Assembly (NCBI GenBank): GCA_016946835.1
Contig: JACVTC010000065.1
Location: forward strand, 927,501-953,715
Direction of reading: 5' to 3'
Source of the DNA: Neocallimastix lanati (nom. inval.)
Taxonomy: Eukaryota > Neocallimastigomycota > Neocallimastigomycetes > Neocallimastigales > Neocallimastigaceae
DNA: 26,215 bases
The translations under genes were made by a program, and so were the position numbers. The first letter of the stretch is position 1. Each line of letters begins with the position of its first letter. Under the pieces are notes generated by a model. That model was not told where the DNA came from, searched no databases, and was given only the letters and a program-made list of their open reading frames with translations. Positions 1 through 9,151 of the stretch are shown piece by piece.

Positions 1-69
1 ATAAATAATAAATAATAATAATATATATATATATATATATTTTAATTTAATTATAATTTAAAATAAATT

Positions 70-1417
70 TTAATTACCATCTGGAAGATTATCAATCATA
101 GCTTTTCCATAGGTACATAATACACTTTTATAATATAAAATGAAAAAAAAATTTTTTTTATAAAAAAAATTAATGTTATATAGCAGTTTATTTTTTTTTA
201 AAAAAAAAAAAAGAAAAAAAAAATTGAAATAAACAAAGTATTATTATTTATGATAATAATAATTAATTGTGTTTGTTATTAATAAATACACACATATATA
301 TAAACATAAATTTATTATATTTCTTTTCTGTTAACTTTACTTTAAACGATTAACGGTTTCTTTAAGAGCCTTAAAATGTTCCATAAACCCATTTTTTAAA
401 ATTTCTCTTTTCTTTTTTTCAAGAGCTTTAATTTTTTTCATATCCTTATTAGCTTGAGGGTCAGTCTTGTTATTGCTGTTTTTATTTAATTTTTTACCAT
501 TTTTTCCCTTTTTCTTTAAAATTTTATTAATTAATTCTTCTTTCTTTTTTTTTAAAAAAATAAAGAAAAAAAATTTATAAAAATATATTTATATAAAAAA
601 AAAAATTTTTTTTTAATATTATAATAATATATATTTTTATTTGACATTTATTTTATATATATATATATATTTTTTTTTCTATATTTATTTATTTATTTAT
701 TTTTATCTTTTAAAATTATTTATAAATTACTTTAGCAATTTCATAGAAATTATTAACACTTTTTTCAATTCCATCTAATTATATTTAATATATGTATATA
801 TTTTTGAAATTAAAAAATTAATTTAATAAGATATATGTATGATACATATTATATAATAAAAATATATATAATAAAGATAAAGTATTAAAAAATAATATGT
901 ATCATAATATGTATGAAATATTTTATTATATAAATATATATAATAAAAGTATTCAACCATAAATAAATATATGTATATATATATATGAAATATAGAATAA
1001 TAAAAATTGATATAATATATATTTAAATAATTTAAATATAATAATTTAATAAATAATAAAATTTAATTTAAAGTTTATTATTTTTATTTTTATTATTTTT
1101 ATTTTTTATTTTTTAATATATTATAAAAATTAAATAAAATTTCATCAAATATTAAATATATAAAAATATATACGTTTATAACAAAGAACAAAAGCATCTT
1201 CCACTTTAGAAAAAATTTCATAAAGATTTGAAGTAAGCGCTTTTACGTCTTCATTTTCACCTTCACCCCATCGTTGAATTGCTTGTGCAGCTATTAATTA
1301 ATATTTTTATAAAAGTCAATAAATGACAATATTTTTTTTTTTTTAAAAAAAAGAAAAGTTTTTACATAATATATTGATATTTTAATATCATTATAGATTT
1401 ATTATATATTAAAATAT

Positions 1418-1453
<36 letters not shown>

Positions 1454-1733
1454 TAATATAATGATATACCTTTACCAGTTTTTCTACCAAAAACTTCAAT
1501 TGTGCCTGAAAGTTCGTCTTGAAGAGTAATGTATTCCTAATTTTTTTTTTTTTTATTATATTAAAATATATATATACATATACATAATAAAGTTTTAACA
1601 TAATAATAATAATAATAAAAATAAAATAATATTTATATTCAAATAAAAAGAAATAAATATATAGTTGTTATAATAAATATGGATGATAATAATTTCTTTT
1701 TATATTTACAGTTAAATATTTTTTTCTTGACAT
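70..1733 (-). CDS. small basic helical protein, possibly BAR-like (FAM92/CIBAR type); 6 exons
   Basis: I assembled exons 1710-1733, 1536-1470, 1290-1174, 774-731, 543-341 and 124-70, read on the minus strand. All introns are GT-AG and every junction keeps frame, giving 169 residues that start MSRKKYLT and end NLPDGN. The product is mostly predicted helix. Residues 9-84 carry motifs such as LSGTIEVFGRKTGK and NLYEIFSKVEDAFVLCYK. Residues 85-120 are a Lys/Asn-rich linker. A second helix (about 121-160) contains KALEKKKREILKNGFMEHF and CTYGKAMI. The order (helix with a YVRKTARL-like stretch, basic linker, helix ending in HGKAL-like residues) recalls the FAM92/CIBAR BAR domain, which acts at membranes of the ciliary base. 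That would suit a flagellate zoospore, but the match is from memory and weak. The 3' end is uncertain: without the last splice the protein stops at 337 (152 residues). A donor at 76-77 could instead extend it beyond the window. Confidence 0.62.
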
Positions 1734-1834
1734 GGCAATATGATTAATAATATTTAATAATAATGAAAAGTAATGATAATATATATATAACTAATAATTT
1801 TTTTAAAATTTATATATATAAATATATATATATG

Positions 1835-1943
1835 TAATTTTTTTTTTATAAACTTTTTATTTTTTTTTTTATTTTTATTTTTATTCTTTAAAGAAGAAAA
1901 AGAAAAAAAGAAAAAAAATAAAAAGTTTATAAAAAAAAAATTA
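1835..1943. repeat. 109-nt near-perfect palindrome (33-bp perfect arms)
   Basis: Bases 1835-1867 are the exact reverse complement of 1911-1943. The arms include the non-trivial core ATAAACTTTTTA flanked by T and A runs. The spacer is itself almost self-complementary around CTTTAAAG at 1886-1893, with a few A:G mismatches and a one-base offset. It lies about 100 bp upstream of the start codon at 1733. It could be a MITE-like fold-back element or a cruciform; no target-site duplication is obvious. Confidence 0.7.
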
Positions 1944-2004
1944 AAAAATTAAAAAATTAAAAAATTAAAAATTAATCCATTAAAATAAAAAAAAAAAAAA
2001 AATA

Positions 2005-2110
2005 AATATATTTCATTATATTTTTATTTATATTTTTATTTATATTTCATTATATTTTTATTTATATTTTTATTTATATTTCATTATATTTATATTTATA
2101 TTTTTATTAA
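2005..2110. repeat. minisatellite, about 34-bp unit
   Basis: A unit of about 34 bp, beginning TTTCATTATATTTTTATTTA, is repeated roughly three times, the last copy shortened. It follows a short AAAAATT tandem (about 1940-1970). No coding content. Confidence 0.6.
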
Positions 2111-3231
2111 TAAATCATGAATAGAAGAATTAAGAGAGATGAATTTACCTGATACTTTTTAGGACATTATTTTTTTATTGACACTTTTTTCTTTTTTTTA
2201 ACATTTACTTAATTTTTATTTTTTTTTATTAAAAGTTTATTAATTATTAAAAAAAGAAAAATTTATATTAAATACTATTAAAAGAAAAAAAAATATTTAA
2301 TATTCAATATTAAATTCAAAATATTAAAAATTAAATATTAAAAATTAAATAATAACTATTAACTATTAACTATTAATAATGGAATAATAAATAATAAATA
2401 ATAGAAATATGAATACTAATCATAAAACATGTGATGTCATAAAAAATTTTTAATAAATTTATGTATATGTAATATATATAAATATTAATATATTAAGATT
2501 AATGATTTATTATATAATAATTTTATAATATACTAGCAATAAATAAATAATAATAATTAATAATTGTTAACTGAACTAATAATTTAATTTATAATATTTA
2601 TTTATTTACTTATTTATTTATATTTATGTATATTTATTTATTTACATTTAATGATTATTTATATGTATTATGATCTATACATAAATCTATGTTAATTATC
2701 TTTTAATATTTATTTAATTAATTTTTAATTTATTTTATGTTATGGAAAACACATGTAGTGACATGTGACTTAATGTACTTATTTGATGTTGTTAATCCTA
2801 ACATTTATTTTTCCTTGTCATACCATAATTACAATTCCATTTTTGGGAATATTATTATAGAATCTAAAGTTAATACAATAAAAATAAAAAATAAAAATAA
2901 CATTTTATATATATTTATTGTCATTGTCAATAAGTAATAAAGCAATAAAATAATTTGTAATAATCGTTTTTATTATCCTTCATTTGATAAAGGCACCACC
3001 ATGAAAATTTTATTTCATTATTTCTTACATATTATCAACTTTTTTTTTTTTTTTTTTTGAAGTTTTAGGGAAATCAAACCTTTATAATAATTTTTACCTA
3101 CCTACTATAATATTTTTTTTTTTTTTTTATCAAATAAATAAAAGGAAAACTAAATTGAATATTTATTACTGTTAAAAGATCATGATTAAACTATTATATA
3201 ATATTATATTTAAAGAAAATCAAATTTTATT

Positions 3232-3265
<34 letters not shown>

Positions 3266-3986
3266 TATATATATATATAATGTTAAAACTAATTATTTTA
3301 TATATATATTGAATTGATTAAATAAAAAAGAAATAATAATAATAATAAAATAAAAATAAAATAATAATAAAATAATAATAAAATAATAATAAAATAATAA
3401 TAAAATAATAATAAAATAATAATAAAAATATAAAGATTATTAACTTTGTATTATTATTATTATTTTAATATTCAATAGAATAAATTATATACAAAAAATA
3501 TATATATATATATATATTTATATGTATATATTTATTAATTTATTATTTATTAATTTATATTTATTAATTTATTTATTTATTAATTTATTTATTTATATAT
3601 TTTTATATATTTATTTATGTTATAATTTTTTAAATTTTGATCAAATGTAGTGTGGTTGGTACATTTTAAGGTATAAAATGTAAATAATTAATATACATTT
3701 TTATTAATTAATTAATTAGCATTTTGTTTTTTTTTTTAAGATTTTTAATAGGAGTTTAATTAAAAAAAAAAAAAAAAATTAATTTTAAATTATAGATTAA
3801 ATAAAATAAAATAAAATAAAATAAAATTAATTTTTAAACCATATATAATAAAGAAAAAAAAAAATAAAAATAAAAATAAAAATAAAAATTTGAAATTAAA
3901 AAATATTTAGTTATAACTATATAAATATAAAAGTAATATTAAATATTTCCTTATTTTATTAATTGTTAAAAGTTTTTTTTTTTTAT
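2111..3986. other. AT-rich intergenic stretch with weak coding-like patches
   Basis: This is mostly A/T simple sequence. Two patches have more complex composition. One is an open frame on the plus strand at 2737-2937, starting MLWKTHVVTCDLMYLF, whose second half is Lys/Asn/Ile low complexity. The other is an ATG in the context CACCACCATG at 3001, followed by about 13 hydrophobic codons (MKILFHYFLHIIN) and then poly(T). The second resembles a signal-peptide start but has no continuation. I would not call either a gene; they may be relics of a secreted-protein gene. A perfect ACACATGT...ACATGTGA pair lies near 2750-2770. Confidence 0.4.
3240..3430. repeat. AAT-type microsatellites
   Basis: Short (AAT)n blocks are followed at about 3345-3430 by a tandem of about 10 bp, AATAATAAAA, repeated roughly eight times. 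This is typical simple sequence for the window. Confidence 0.75.
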
Positions 3987-4691
3987 TTATTTAATATCTT
4001 TTAAACTTTGTTTTTGTTTTCCATTTTCATCAAAGTTATCATCAGATAACCATGTTAATAAACGTCTTTTCTTATCCTCCCATTCACTGTCAATAATGGA
4101 AAACCATGCCGTATCGCGAGTACGACCTTTATAAACAACAGCTTTTCTAAAAATACCTTCAAAGGTAAAGCCAAGACGAAGGGCGGCATTACGAGAAGGT
4201 GCATTTAAATCATCACATTTCCATTCATAACGACGATATTTCATTACTTCAAAAACATATTGCATAACAAGAAATTGTGCTTCAGTACCTTGTCTAGATT
4301 TCTTTAATTTTTCTGAATAATGAACATTACCCATTTCAACAACACGATTACTGAGGTCGATACGCATTAAAGAAAAGCTTCCAACAGCTTTTTCTGTGGC
4401 TTTATCAATAATGGTAAGAAAATAAAAATCTTTTGAATCCATCCTTTCACGAATTAATTCTTCCATAGCTTCAAAACTATTAAGTGGTCCATCAACAAAT
4501 AGATAAGTAAAATCTTTTGGATTTCCATTTGGTCCATAAAATTCATATAAATCAGAAGCATGTTTCATACTTAACTTTTCTATGCGTACTGTTTTTCCTT
4601 CTAATACAGTAACATCTGGATAGGAACCTGGCTCATAATCTTTTAATTCATCACCTATAGGTTGATTAAATTGATTATATCTCATGTTCAA
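3987..4691 (-). CDS. GNAT-family N-acetyltransferase (RimJ/RimL-like, Acetyltransf_3)
   Basis: Single uninterrupted frame of 234 residues starting MNMRYNQFNQ; Met3 is an alternative start. GNAT enzymes transfer acetyl from acetyl-CoA to an amine. The fold can be read in order: a beta start TVRIEKLSMKHASDLYEF (34-51); the middle strand FYFLTIIDKATEKAVGSFSL (89-108); an acetyl-CoA pyrophosphate-loop-like segment KSRQGTEAQFLV (131-142); and the RimJ/RimL C-terminal signature DLNAPSRNAALRLGF (161-175) followed by FEGIFRKAVVYKGRTRDTAWF. The family is clear, but the substrate (ribosomal protein N-terminus, antibiotic, polyamine or other) cannot be told. It is the only intact gene here without introns, and its codon use is less AT-skewed than its surroundings. 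Bacterial relatives are abundant in this family, so horizontal acquisition is a fair inference. The C-terminal about 25 residues (DENGKQKQSLKDIK) are a polar tail. Confidence 0.93.
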   Translation of the reverse strand: MNMRYNQFNQPIGDELKDYEPGSYPDVTVLEGKTVRIEKLSMKHASDLYEFYGPNGNPKDFTYLFVDGPLNSFEAMEELIRERMDSKDFYFLTIIDKATEKAVGSFSLMRIDLSNRVVEMGNVHYSEKLKKSRQGTEAQFLVMQYVFEVMKYRRYEWKCDDLNAPSRNAALRLGFTFEGIFRKAVVYKGRTRDTAWFSIIDSEWEDKKRRLLTWLSDDNFDENGKQKQSLKDIK

Positions 4692-5235
4692 GAAACTTTT
4701 TTATAAATTAAATTATTTCATTTGAATTATTAATTGTTTTTTTTTTTTTTTTTGTTAAATAATTAAAATAGTAATATATAGTAAAATAAGTTAATATATT
4801 TATTATATTTTTATTAAATAAAAAAAAAAGATATTCATATATATTAATTACTTATATTAACTATTATTATTATTATTTCTATTATTATTAATACTATCAT
4901 TTTATATAACTATTATTATTTTATTACTATCATAGTTTATATTATTTTTATTAAAATTAATTATGGAATTACTTTTTTTTTTTTTTTTTTTTTTTTAATA
5001 TTAGATCTTATATTATTTCAATTTAATTTTATTTTTATTTTTACTTATTTGTATCCTTTTTTCAAGTAACTTTTTTTTAACATTATATATACATATAAAT
5101 ATATTTAACAAAACTAAATGTCCATTATCATTGTGACAATACTATAAACTACTTTAAAATATCATTTTTATAATTTCCTACAAAATTTTTCAAATTTATT
5201 TTAAACTCTATTGTTTCACAATATATATTACTTCC

Positions 5236-5288
<53 letters not shown>

Positions 5289-5452
5289 AATTATTAAATA
5301 AAATATATATTTTACTTTTTTTTTTAATTAAATTTTGAATAATATAAAATAAAATAAAATAAAAAAAAATTATAAAAATTAAAAGTTTTTTTTTTTTTAT
5401 TTTTTTTGTAAAAAATATTAAAATATCAAATTGTTAAAATGTTAAAAATATT
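4692..5452. other. intergenic, low complexity
   Basis: I see only poly(T)/poly(A), (AT)n (about 5240-5270) and (TTA)n. A presumed promoter for the acetyltransferase gene must lie just right of 4691, but no specific element stands out. Confidence 0.7.
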
Positions 5453-5556
5453 AAAAAAATCAAACTTCGTTGCTCATAATTGGCTGTTAGGGTGTTGACC
5501 TATCAAATGAAGATCCGCTTAGCCACTGAAAAAGGAAGGACCAAAAGGCGAAGTCA
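5453..5556 (-). ncRNA. candidate Pol III-type small RNA
   Basis: A sharply bounded island of about 95 bp with near-balanced base composition sits in A/T runs. On the minus strand it has an A-box-like TGGCTAAGCGG (5525-5515). After it comes GGTCAACACCC (5500-5490), which fits a B box (GGTTCAANNCC) lacking one T. A run of seven T (5459-5453) follows, as expected for a Pol III terminator. Its ends pair: ACTTCG (5464-5469) with CGAAGT (5549-5554). An inner stem joins TGGCT (5481-5485) and AGCCA (5521-5525). The A-to-B spacing (14 nt) is too short for a normal tRNA and there is no cloverleaf. Alternatives are a tRNA-derived SINE fragment or a small ORF: the minus strand also encodes a 26-codon frame starting MKKVFDFAFW at 5568, ending at a TAA. 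Confidence 0.3.
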
Positions 5557-5689
5557 AAAACTTTTTTCATCCCAATCTTTTTCCTAAATTATAAAAAATA
5601 AAATAAAAAAAAAAATAATTGTAGTAGTTTAATTTTTTTTTTTTTTTTTTTTTTTACTTTATTTTCTGTTAAAAACAATTTAATTCTAT

Positions 5690-6130
5690 AGATGATGAAG
5701 GATTACATTAAATTTATAAAATCTAATGTATATATCATCCTACAAATCAAAAAAAAAAATTTTTTTTTGTATCATCCGTCGTAAAACTTGTACCTCCACC
5801 ATTATCCGTTGTTATAACATTTTGATGCTTTAAATCCGGTGAAATATTCCTTGAAAGAAAGAAAGAAAGAAAAAAACTACATGGTTTGAAGTTATAGAAG
5901 TGAAAAGGTTCTGCTTCTATTCATTTTTTTTTTCATTATTTGTGTCATTAATTTTTTTTTTTTTTTCATTATTTTTATTATTTAATTCTTCCTGTAATAA
6001 TTTTTTTTTTTTTTTTTGGTTATTTGTTTCATTAATTTTTTTTTTTTTTCGTTATTTTTATTATTAAATTCTTCTTCGTGACTGGAACACCTTTCTACCT
6101 TTCCAAGGTTCTTCTTTCTTTCTTTATTTT
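5690..6130 (-). pseudogene. decayed coding-like island with internal 84-bp tandem duplication
   Basis: On the minus strand, 6130-5900 can be read as a Lys/Asn/Glu-rich frame (segments such as NLGKVERCSSHEEEFNNKNNEKKKK). It contains an 84-bp unit twice: about 5937-6019, and again from about 6020 to 6080. Poly(T) runs of 14, 15 and 17 nt break the frame. A second piece, about 5870-5760, reads SRNISPDLKHQNVITTDNGG before low complexity. I recognise no family. It could be the remains of one low-complexity gene with introns, or chance open frames in decayed transposon DNA. Confidence 0.25.
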
Positions 6131-6480
6131 CAAATTGAGTTTAAATAATTAGTAAACTGTTAATTTTATATAATATTTATCCACATCCTTCACCTTCTAA
6201 TTTAACCCTTTAATTCTATAATTAATTAATGGATTACAATAATTTTTTTTTAGCATTTATCATTATAGAGGAATATTTTGCTTAGAAGATACGTCTGCCA
6301 ACATTCATTTTATTAAATAATAATAATAAAAATCTGAAAATAATAATAATTTCAATGATAAAAAAAAAAATTTTTTTTTTTTTTTTTTTAATATTTCAAA
6401 TACTAGTTAGTATGGTTCCGTCAAACGAAACACCAAATAATAATAATAAAAATTAAATTCCCTTGATAATGATAATAATA
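6131..6480. other. intergenic with scattered complex patches
   Basis: Mixed sequence without a sustained frame. It contains a TTTTTT/AAAAAA block at about 6358-6390 and short (AAT)n blocks. I see no gene. Confidence 0.5.
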
Positions 6481-7254
6481 AATATTTAGATAATAATTAT
6501 ACTCAGATTCAACAAACTTACTAAATTTATAACCCTATACTATCGTTGTAATGAGAAGTATTCAATGCTATTTAATATATCTATATATACTAATACTCTA
6601 GTCATCGTCTATCTACTGAATATATACAATCGCTATAAATACTCTTATAATAAGCTAACCTAATAACCAAATAAAACCTAAAATAATCTTTCATTAAAGA
6701 TACTTAACTAAATGAAAATTAATTTTAAAGTTATTAACTTTAAGCTCTATTTTATCCTTTAAATAGTCTATTCTAGAGAGTTTTGGAAATATATAAAATA
6801 TCATAAAGCTTTATTATAAACTTAAAATGAATATTAATTTCCTAACTTAATGAACCTATCGCACTAACTTTATTATTTTAGATAATATATATTCTTTAAA
6901 TAATTATTTTTTATTTTTACTAGTTTAAGTTACTTTTTAGTTATAAATCCTATATTTTAATTATAGCTACTTTAATAATACCATAATCCTCTCGTTCGTA
7001 TTAATACTAATTTAGCTACGAAATTTAAACTATTATTAATTTAATTTAATGTATCTCTGCCTTAATAAAGCTTTATAAATAAGATAAGGATATCGATAGA
7101 GCAAACCAAATATAATCCTAAACTAATTACTATATTTGTAGGATAGCTATATTATATATAATATAGGTAGATTAAGTACTATTAATATAACTATTAGTTT
7201 AGTATTGAAATTTAATAATTTAAGCTCTCTAGATATTACTTTCATCCCAATCAC
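6481..7254. mobile_element. anomalous TpA-rich island, possibly a RIP-like decayed repeat
   Basis: For about 770 bp the usual poly(A)/poly(T) and (AAT)n texture gives way to sequence with few long homopolymers and many TA, CTA and TAG steps, for example AAGCTCTCTAGATATTAC near the right end. All frames are full of stops, at about the density expected for AT-rich non-coding DNA, so no protein can be read. C-to-T mutation on both strands of a once balanced repeat would give this look, but I have not counted dinucleotides over the whole island. The right boundary (7242-7254) carries TTTCATCCCAATC, which also occurs at 5567-5579. Confidence 0.3.
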
Positions 7255-7324
7255 AAAAAAATTTTAAAAAAGTTCAAACTTTAAATTCTCTATTTATTTC
7301 CAAGTCCTTTTAATAAAAAAAAAA

Positions 7325-7360
<36 letters not shown>

Positions 7361-7429
7361 AATAAATAAATATAATTATTAATAATAACAAAAAATAATA
7401 ACACTAAATATATGCCCCAGACATTTTAT

Positions 7430-7550
7430 CAAGTCATACATGATTGTAAAAATCATCCTTTATGGAGTAGCAGGCCATTAAAGATGAACTTCTAATTTTA
7501 CAATCACCAAACTAATGATTTTTGTAAAAAAAAAAAAAAAAAAAAAAAAA
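7430..7550 (+). mobile_element. poly(A)-tailed structured insert
   Basis: A short non-repetitive stretch ends in 25 A (7526-7550). It contains an 11-bp perfect inverted repeat, TGATTGTAAAA (7441-7451) with TTTTACAATCA (7496-7506), enclosing a 44-nt loop. A second tract of 25 A follows 14 bp later (7565-7589). It looks like a processed RNA or retroposon 3' end; the 5' limit is unclear. Confidence 0.35.
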
Positions 7551-7557
7551 CTCTTCT

Positions 7558-7589
<32 letters not shown>

Positions 7590-7654
7590 CTTATTTTTTT
7601 TTCAAGATAGGTTTGTTTTTTAATATTTTTTTTTTTTTTGCTAATAAATTAGAT

Positions 7655-7797
7655 GGCATTTGTATCCTTTCTTTTTCGTTTTTATGCCAAGAGTAGCCTC
7701 TAATTGAGAGGTGGTCATGAGTTTTGTCTTGCTGCTCAGAAAACACCTTAGAAATGTTATGAAACCTAAAGGTTAGATTCGTCCTAATAGGATTTCT

Positions 7798-7834
<37 letters not shown>
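7655..7834 (+). mobile_element. SINE-like element or LINE 3' end with 32-nt poly(A) tail
   Basis: About 145 bp of complex sequence runs straight into A32 (7803-7834). It folds well: CCTCT-AATTG-AGAGG (7697-7711) is a perfect hairpin, enclosed by GAGTAG (7691-7696) pairing with CTGCTC (7732-7737). AACC-TAAA-GGTT (7763-7774) and TCCT-AAT-AGGA (7782-7792) follow, then CTCCCTC before the tail. A stem-loop-rich tail plus poly(A) is typical of LINE 3' UTRs and of SINEs that borrow LINE machinery. No intact A/B box or target-site duplication could be fixed. Confidence 0.45.
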
Positions 7835-7838
<4 letters not shown>

Positions 7839-8446
7839 ATAATGATTATGAATTTACCTTATTTTTTCCTACTCTTAATTATTGATGATGATCTTAAACT
7901 TTTTTTTTTTTATTTATCTTACAACCAAATTTGAAATGGGATAACTTTTAATTAGATGTTAAAAAAATGCTACATTATCTAAATTAATGGAATATGGAAC
8001 AAAGGTATTTATGTTCCAAAATATCTCCAGGAGATTAGTTAACTTTGGGAGAGAAGGGTAGAGGGGGAGGGGAATATTGGCTTCTTAACATAGCATTAGT
8101 CACTTTAAAGCAATCAAAGGAATTTATTTATTTCATCCAAGTGGAATGGAAAACTGGTTGATAGTTTTCCTTGAAGATTTCGATTAACAAGATCAGCTTC
8201 CATATTTTTCTACATAGTGTCAATCAATTTCGATAGAAGCAACCATAGATAAAAGGGAATTGAAAACAAAAAAAAAATTTTCATATGAAATCTATTATAA
8301 AAAAAAAAAAAAATGAAATTCGAATAGCAACAGTAAAAAAAATTGTAAGGGAGATATTCTTTAGGAAATAAACAAAGAATCTAATTTTACTACGACATTA
8401 TGGATTCAAACTGATTTACAGTTTGAATCCACCTAGTTAGAGAAGT

Positions 8447-8448
<2 letters not shown>
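7835..8448. pseudogene. decayed protein-coding relic, unidentified
   Basis: About 600 bp of higher-complexity sequence includes a G-rich patch (8046-8075). Broken frames run on both strands. On the plus strand, segments LVTLKQSKEFIYFIQVEWKTG and, in another frame, FHPSGMENWLIVFLEDFD, then QSISIEATIDKREL, are separated by stops. On the minus strand VTNAMLRSQYSPPPLPFSPK is open near 8095-8035. The mixture of short good frames, stops and shifts is what a degraded transposon ORF would show, but I cannot assign a family. It ends at the T44 tract. Confidence 0.35.
8400..8431. repeat. perfect 12-bp hairpin
   Basis: TGGATTCAAACT and AGTTTGAATCCA are exact reverse complements around a 7-nt loop GATTTAC, just left of the long poly(T). 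It could be a terminal structure of a retroposon or a cruciform. Confidence 0.6.
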
Positions 8449-8493
<45 letters not shown>

Positions 8494-9101
8494 ATGAAGA
8501 AACTCCATCAAAAAATTAACTGTCAGAATACATAACAATATATTTACGAAACTAACATCTTTAATAAACGATAATTATATTTTTTTCGAAATTTCCAATG
8601 ATCACACCAAGAATGGCGTTTATTTTGAATAATCACTAGAAATGATTTTGGCCCCTAAATAAAAATGTCCTATTCCTTTTTATAATTTTAAATCGATAAT
8701 GTCCGCATCTCTTCTTCCACATCAAGAAGGAAGTTATATAATCGGTACCACGTTACCTATAGGCTTACACACTCATTATTCAAAAAATTACTTAAAAAAT
8801 TAACACAATTTTTACCAATTAAACTATTCACTATATTAGTAGTAATGATACTATATTCATTAAAGGCCGTTCTTCATCTTTAAGTAATAATCCAGAGTTC
8901 ATTTTTGTGCGATTCGTCAGTTTAAGACTCTTAATCTAAAAGCAAAAATAGAATTAAAAGAATTAATGATTTAAACTTTATTTATTAATATAAAATTAAT
9001 AAAAGGAAATTACAATTTACAAAATTTATTGGAAAAATACATGAGTTTATATATACAAATTATGGGCCTTGTGTCTAAACACAATAAAGTTTATTACAAT
9101 G
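8449..9101 (-). mobile_element. probable minus-strand poly(A)-tailed insert, decayed
   Basis: T44 at 8449-8492 reads as a poly(A) tail of an element lying to its right on the minus strand. The body (8493 to about 9000) has balanced, non-repetitive sequence but no sustained frame; the longest readable plus-strand piece near 8697-8780 is MSASLLPHQEGSYIIGTTLP. It abuts the LINE copy, which also carries its tail on the left, so nested or sequential insertion is likely. Its 5' limit and any target-site duplication are not resolved. Confidence 0.35.
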
Positions 9102-9110
9102 AAATTAAAT

Positions 9111-9151
<41 letters not shown>

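Noticed and set aside
1362-1601. 79-codon minus-strand frame
   Set aside because: It reads through an exon and both flanking introns of the first gene; only 1470-1536 is kept, in the spliced frame.
2010-2110. CRISPR-like spaced repeats
   Set aside because: The units are contiguous tandem A/T minisatellite with no unique spacers.
2737-2937. Possible 66-residue gene
   Set aside because: Only the first about 45 codons look complex; there is no family likeness, splice partner or conserved motif, so it is only mentioned in the intergenic note.
6400-7250. A single long decayed ORF on the minus strand from an ATG at 7247 with stops read as Gln/Trp
   Set aside because: Stop density is what random AT-rich DNA gives, so there is no evidence for a former reading frame.
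8400-8431. tRNA T-arm (GTTTGAATCC)
   Set aside because: It is one arm of a simple 12-bp hairpin, with no cloverleaf, anticodon arm or acceptor pairing around it.
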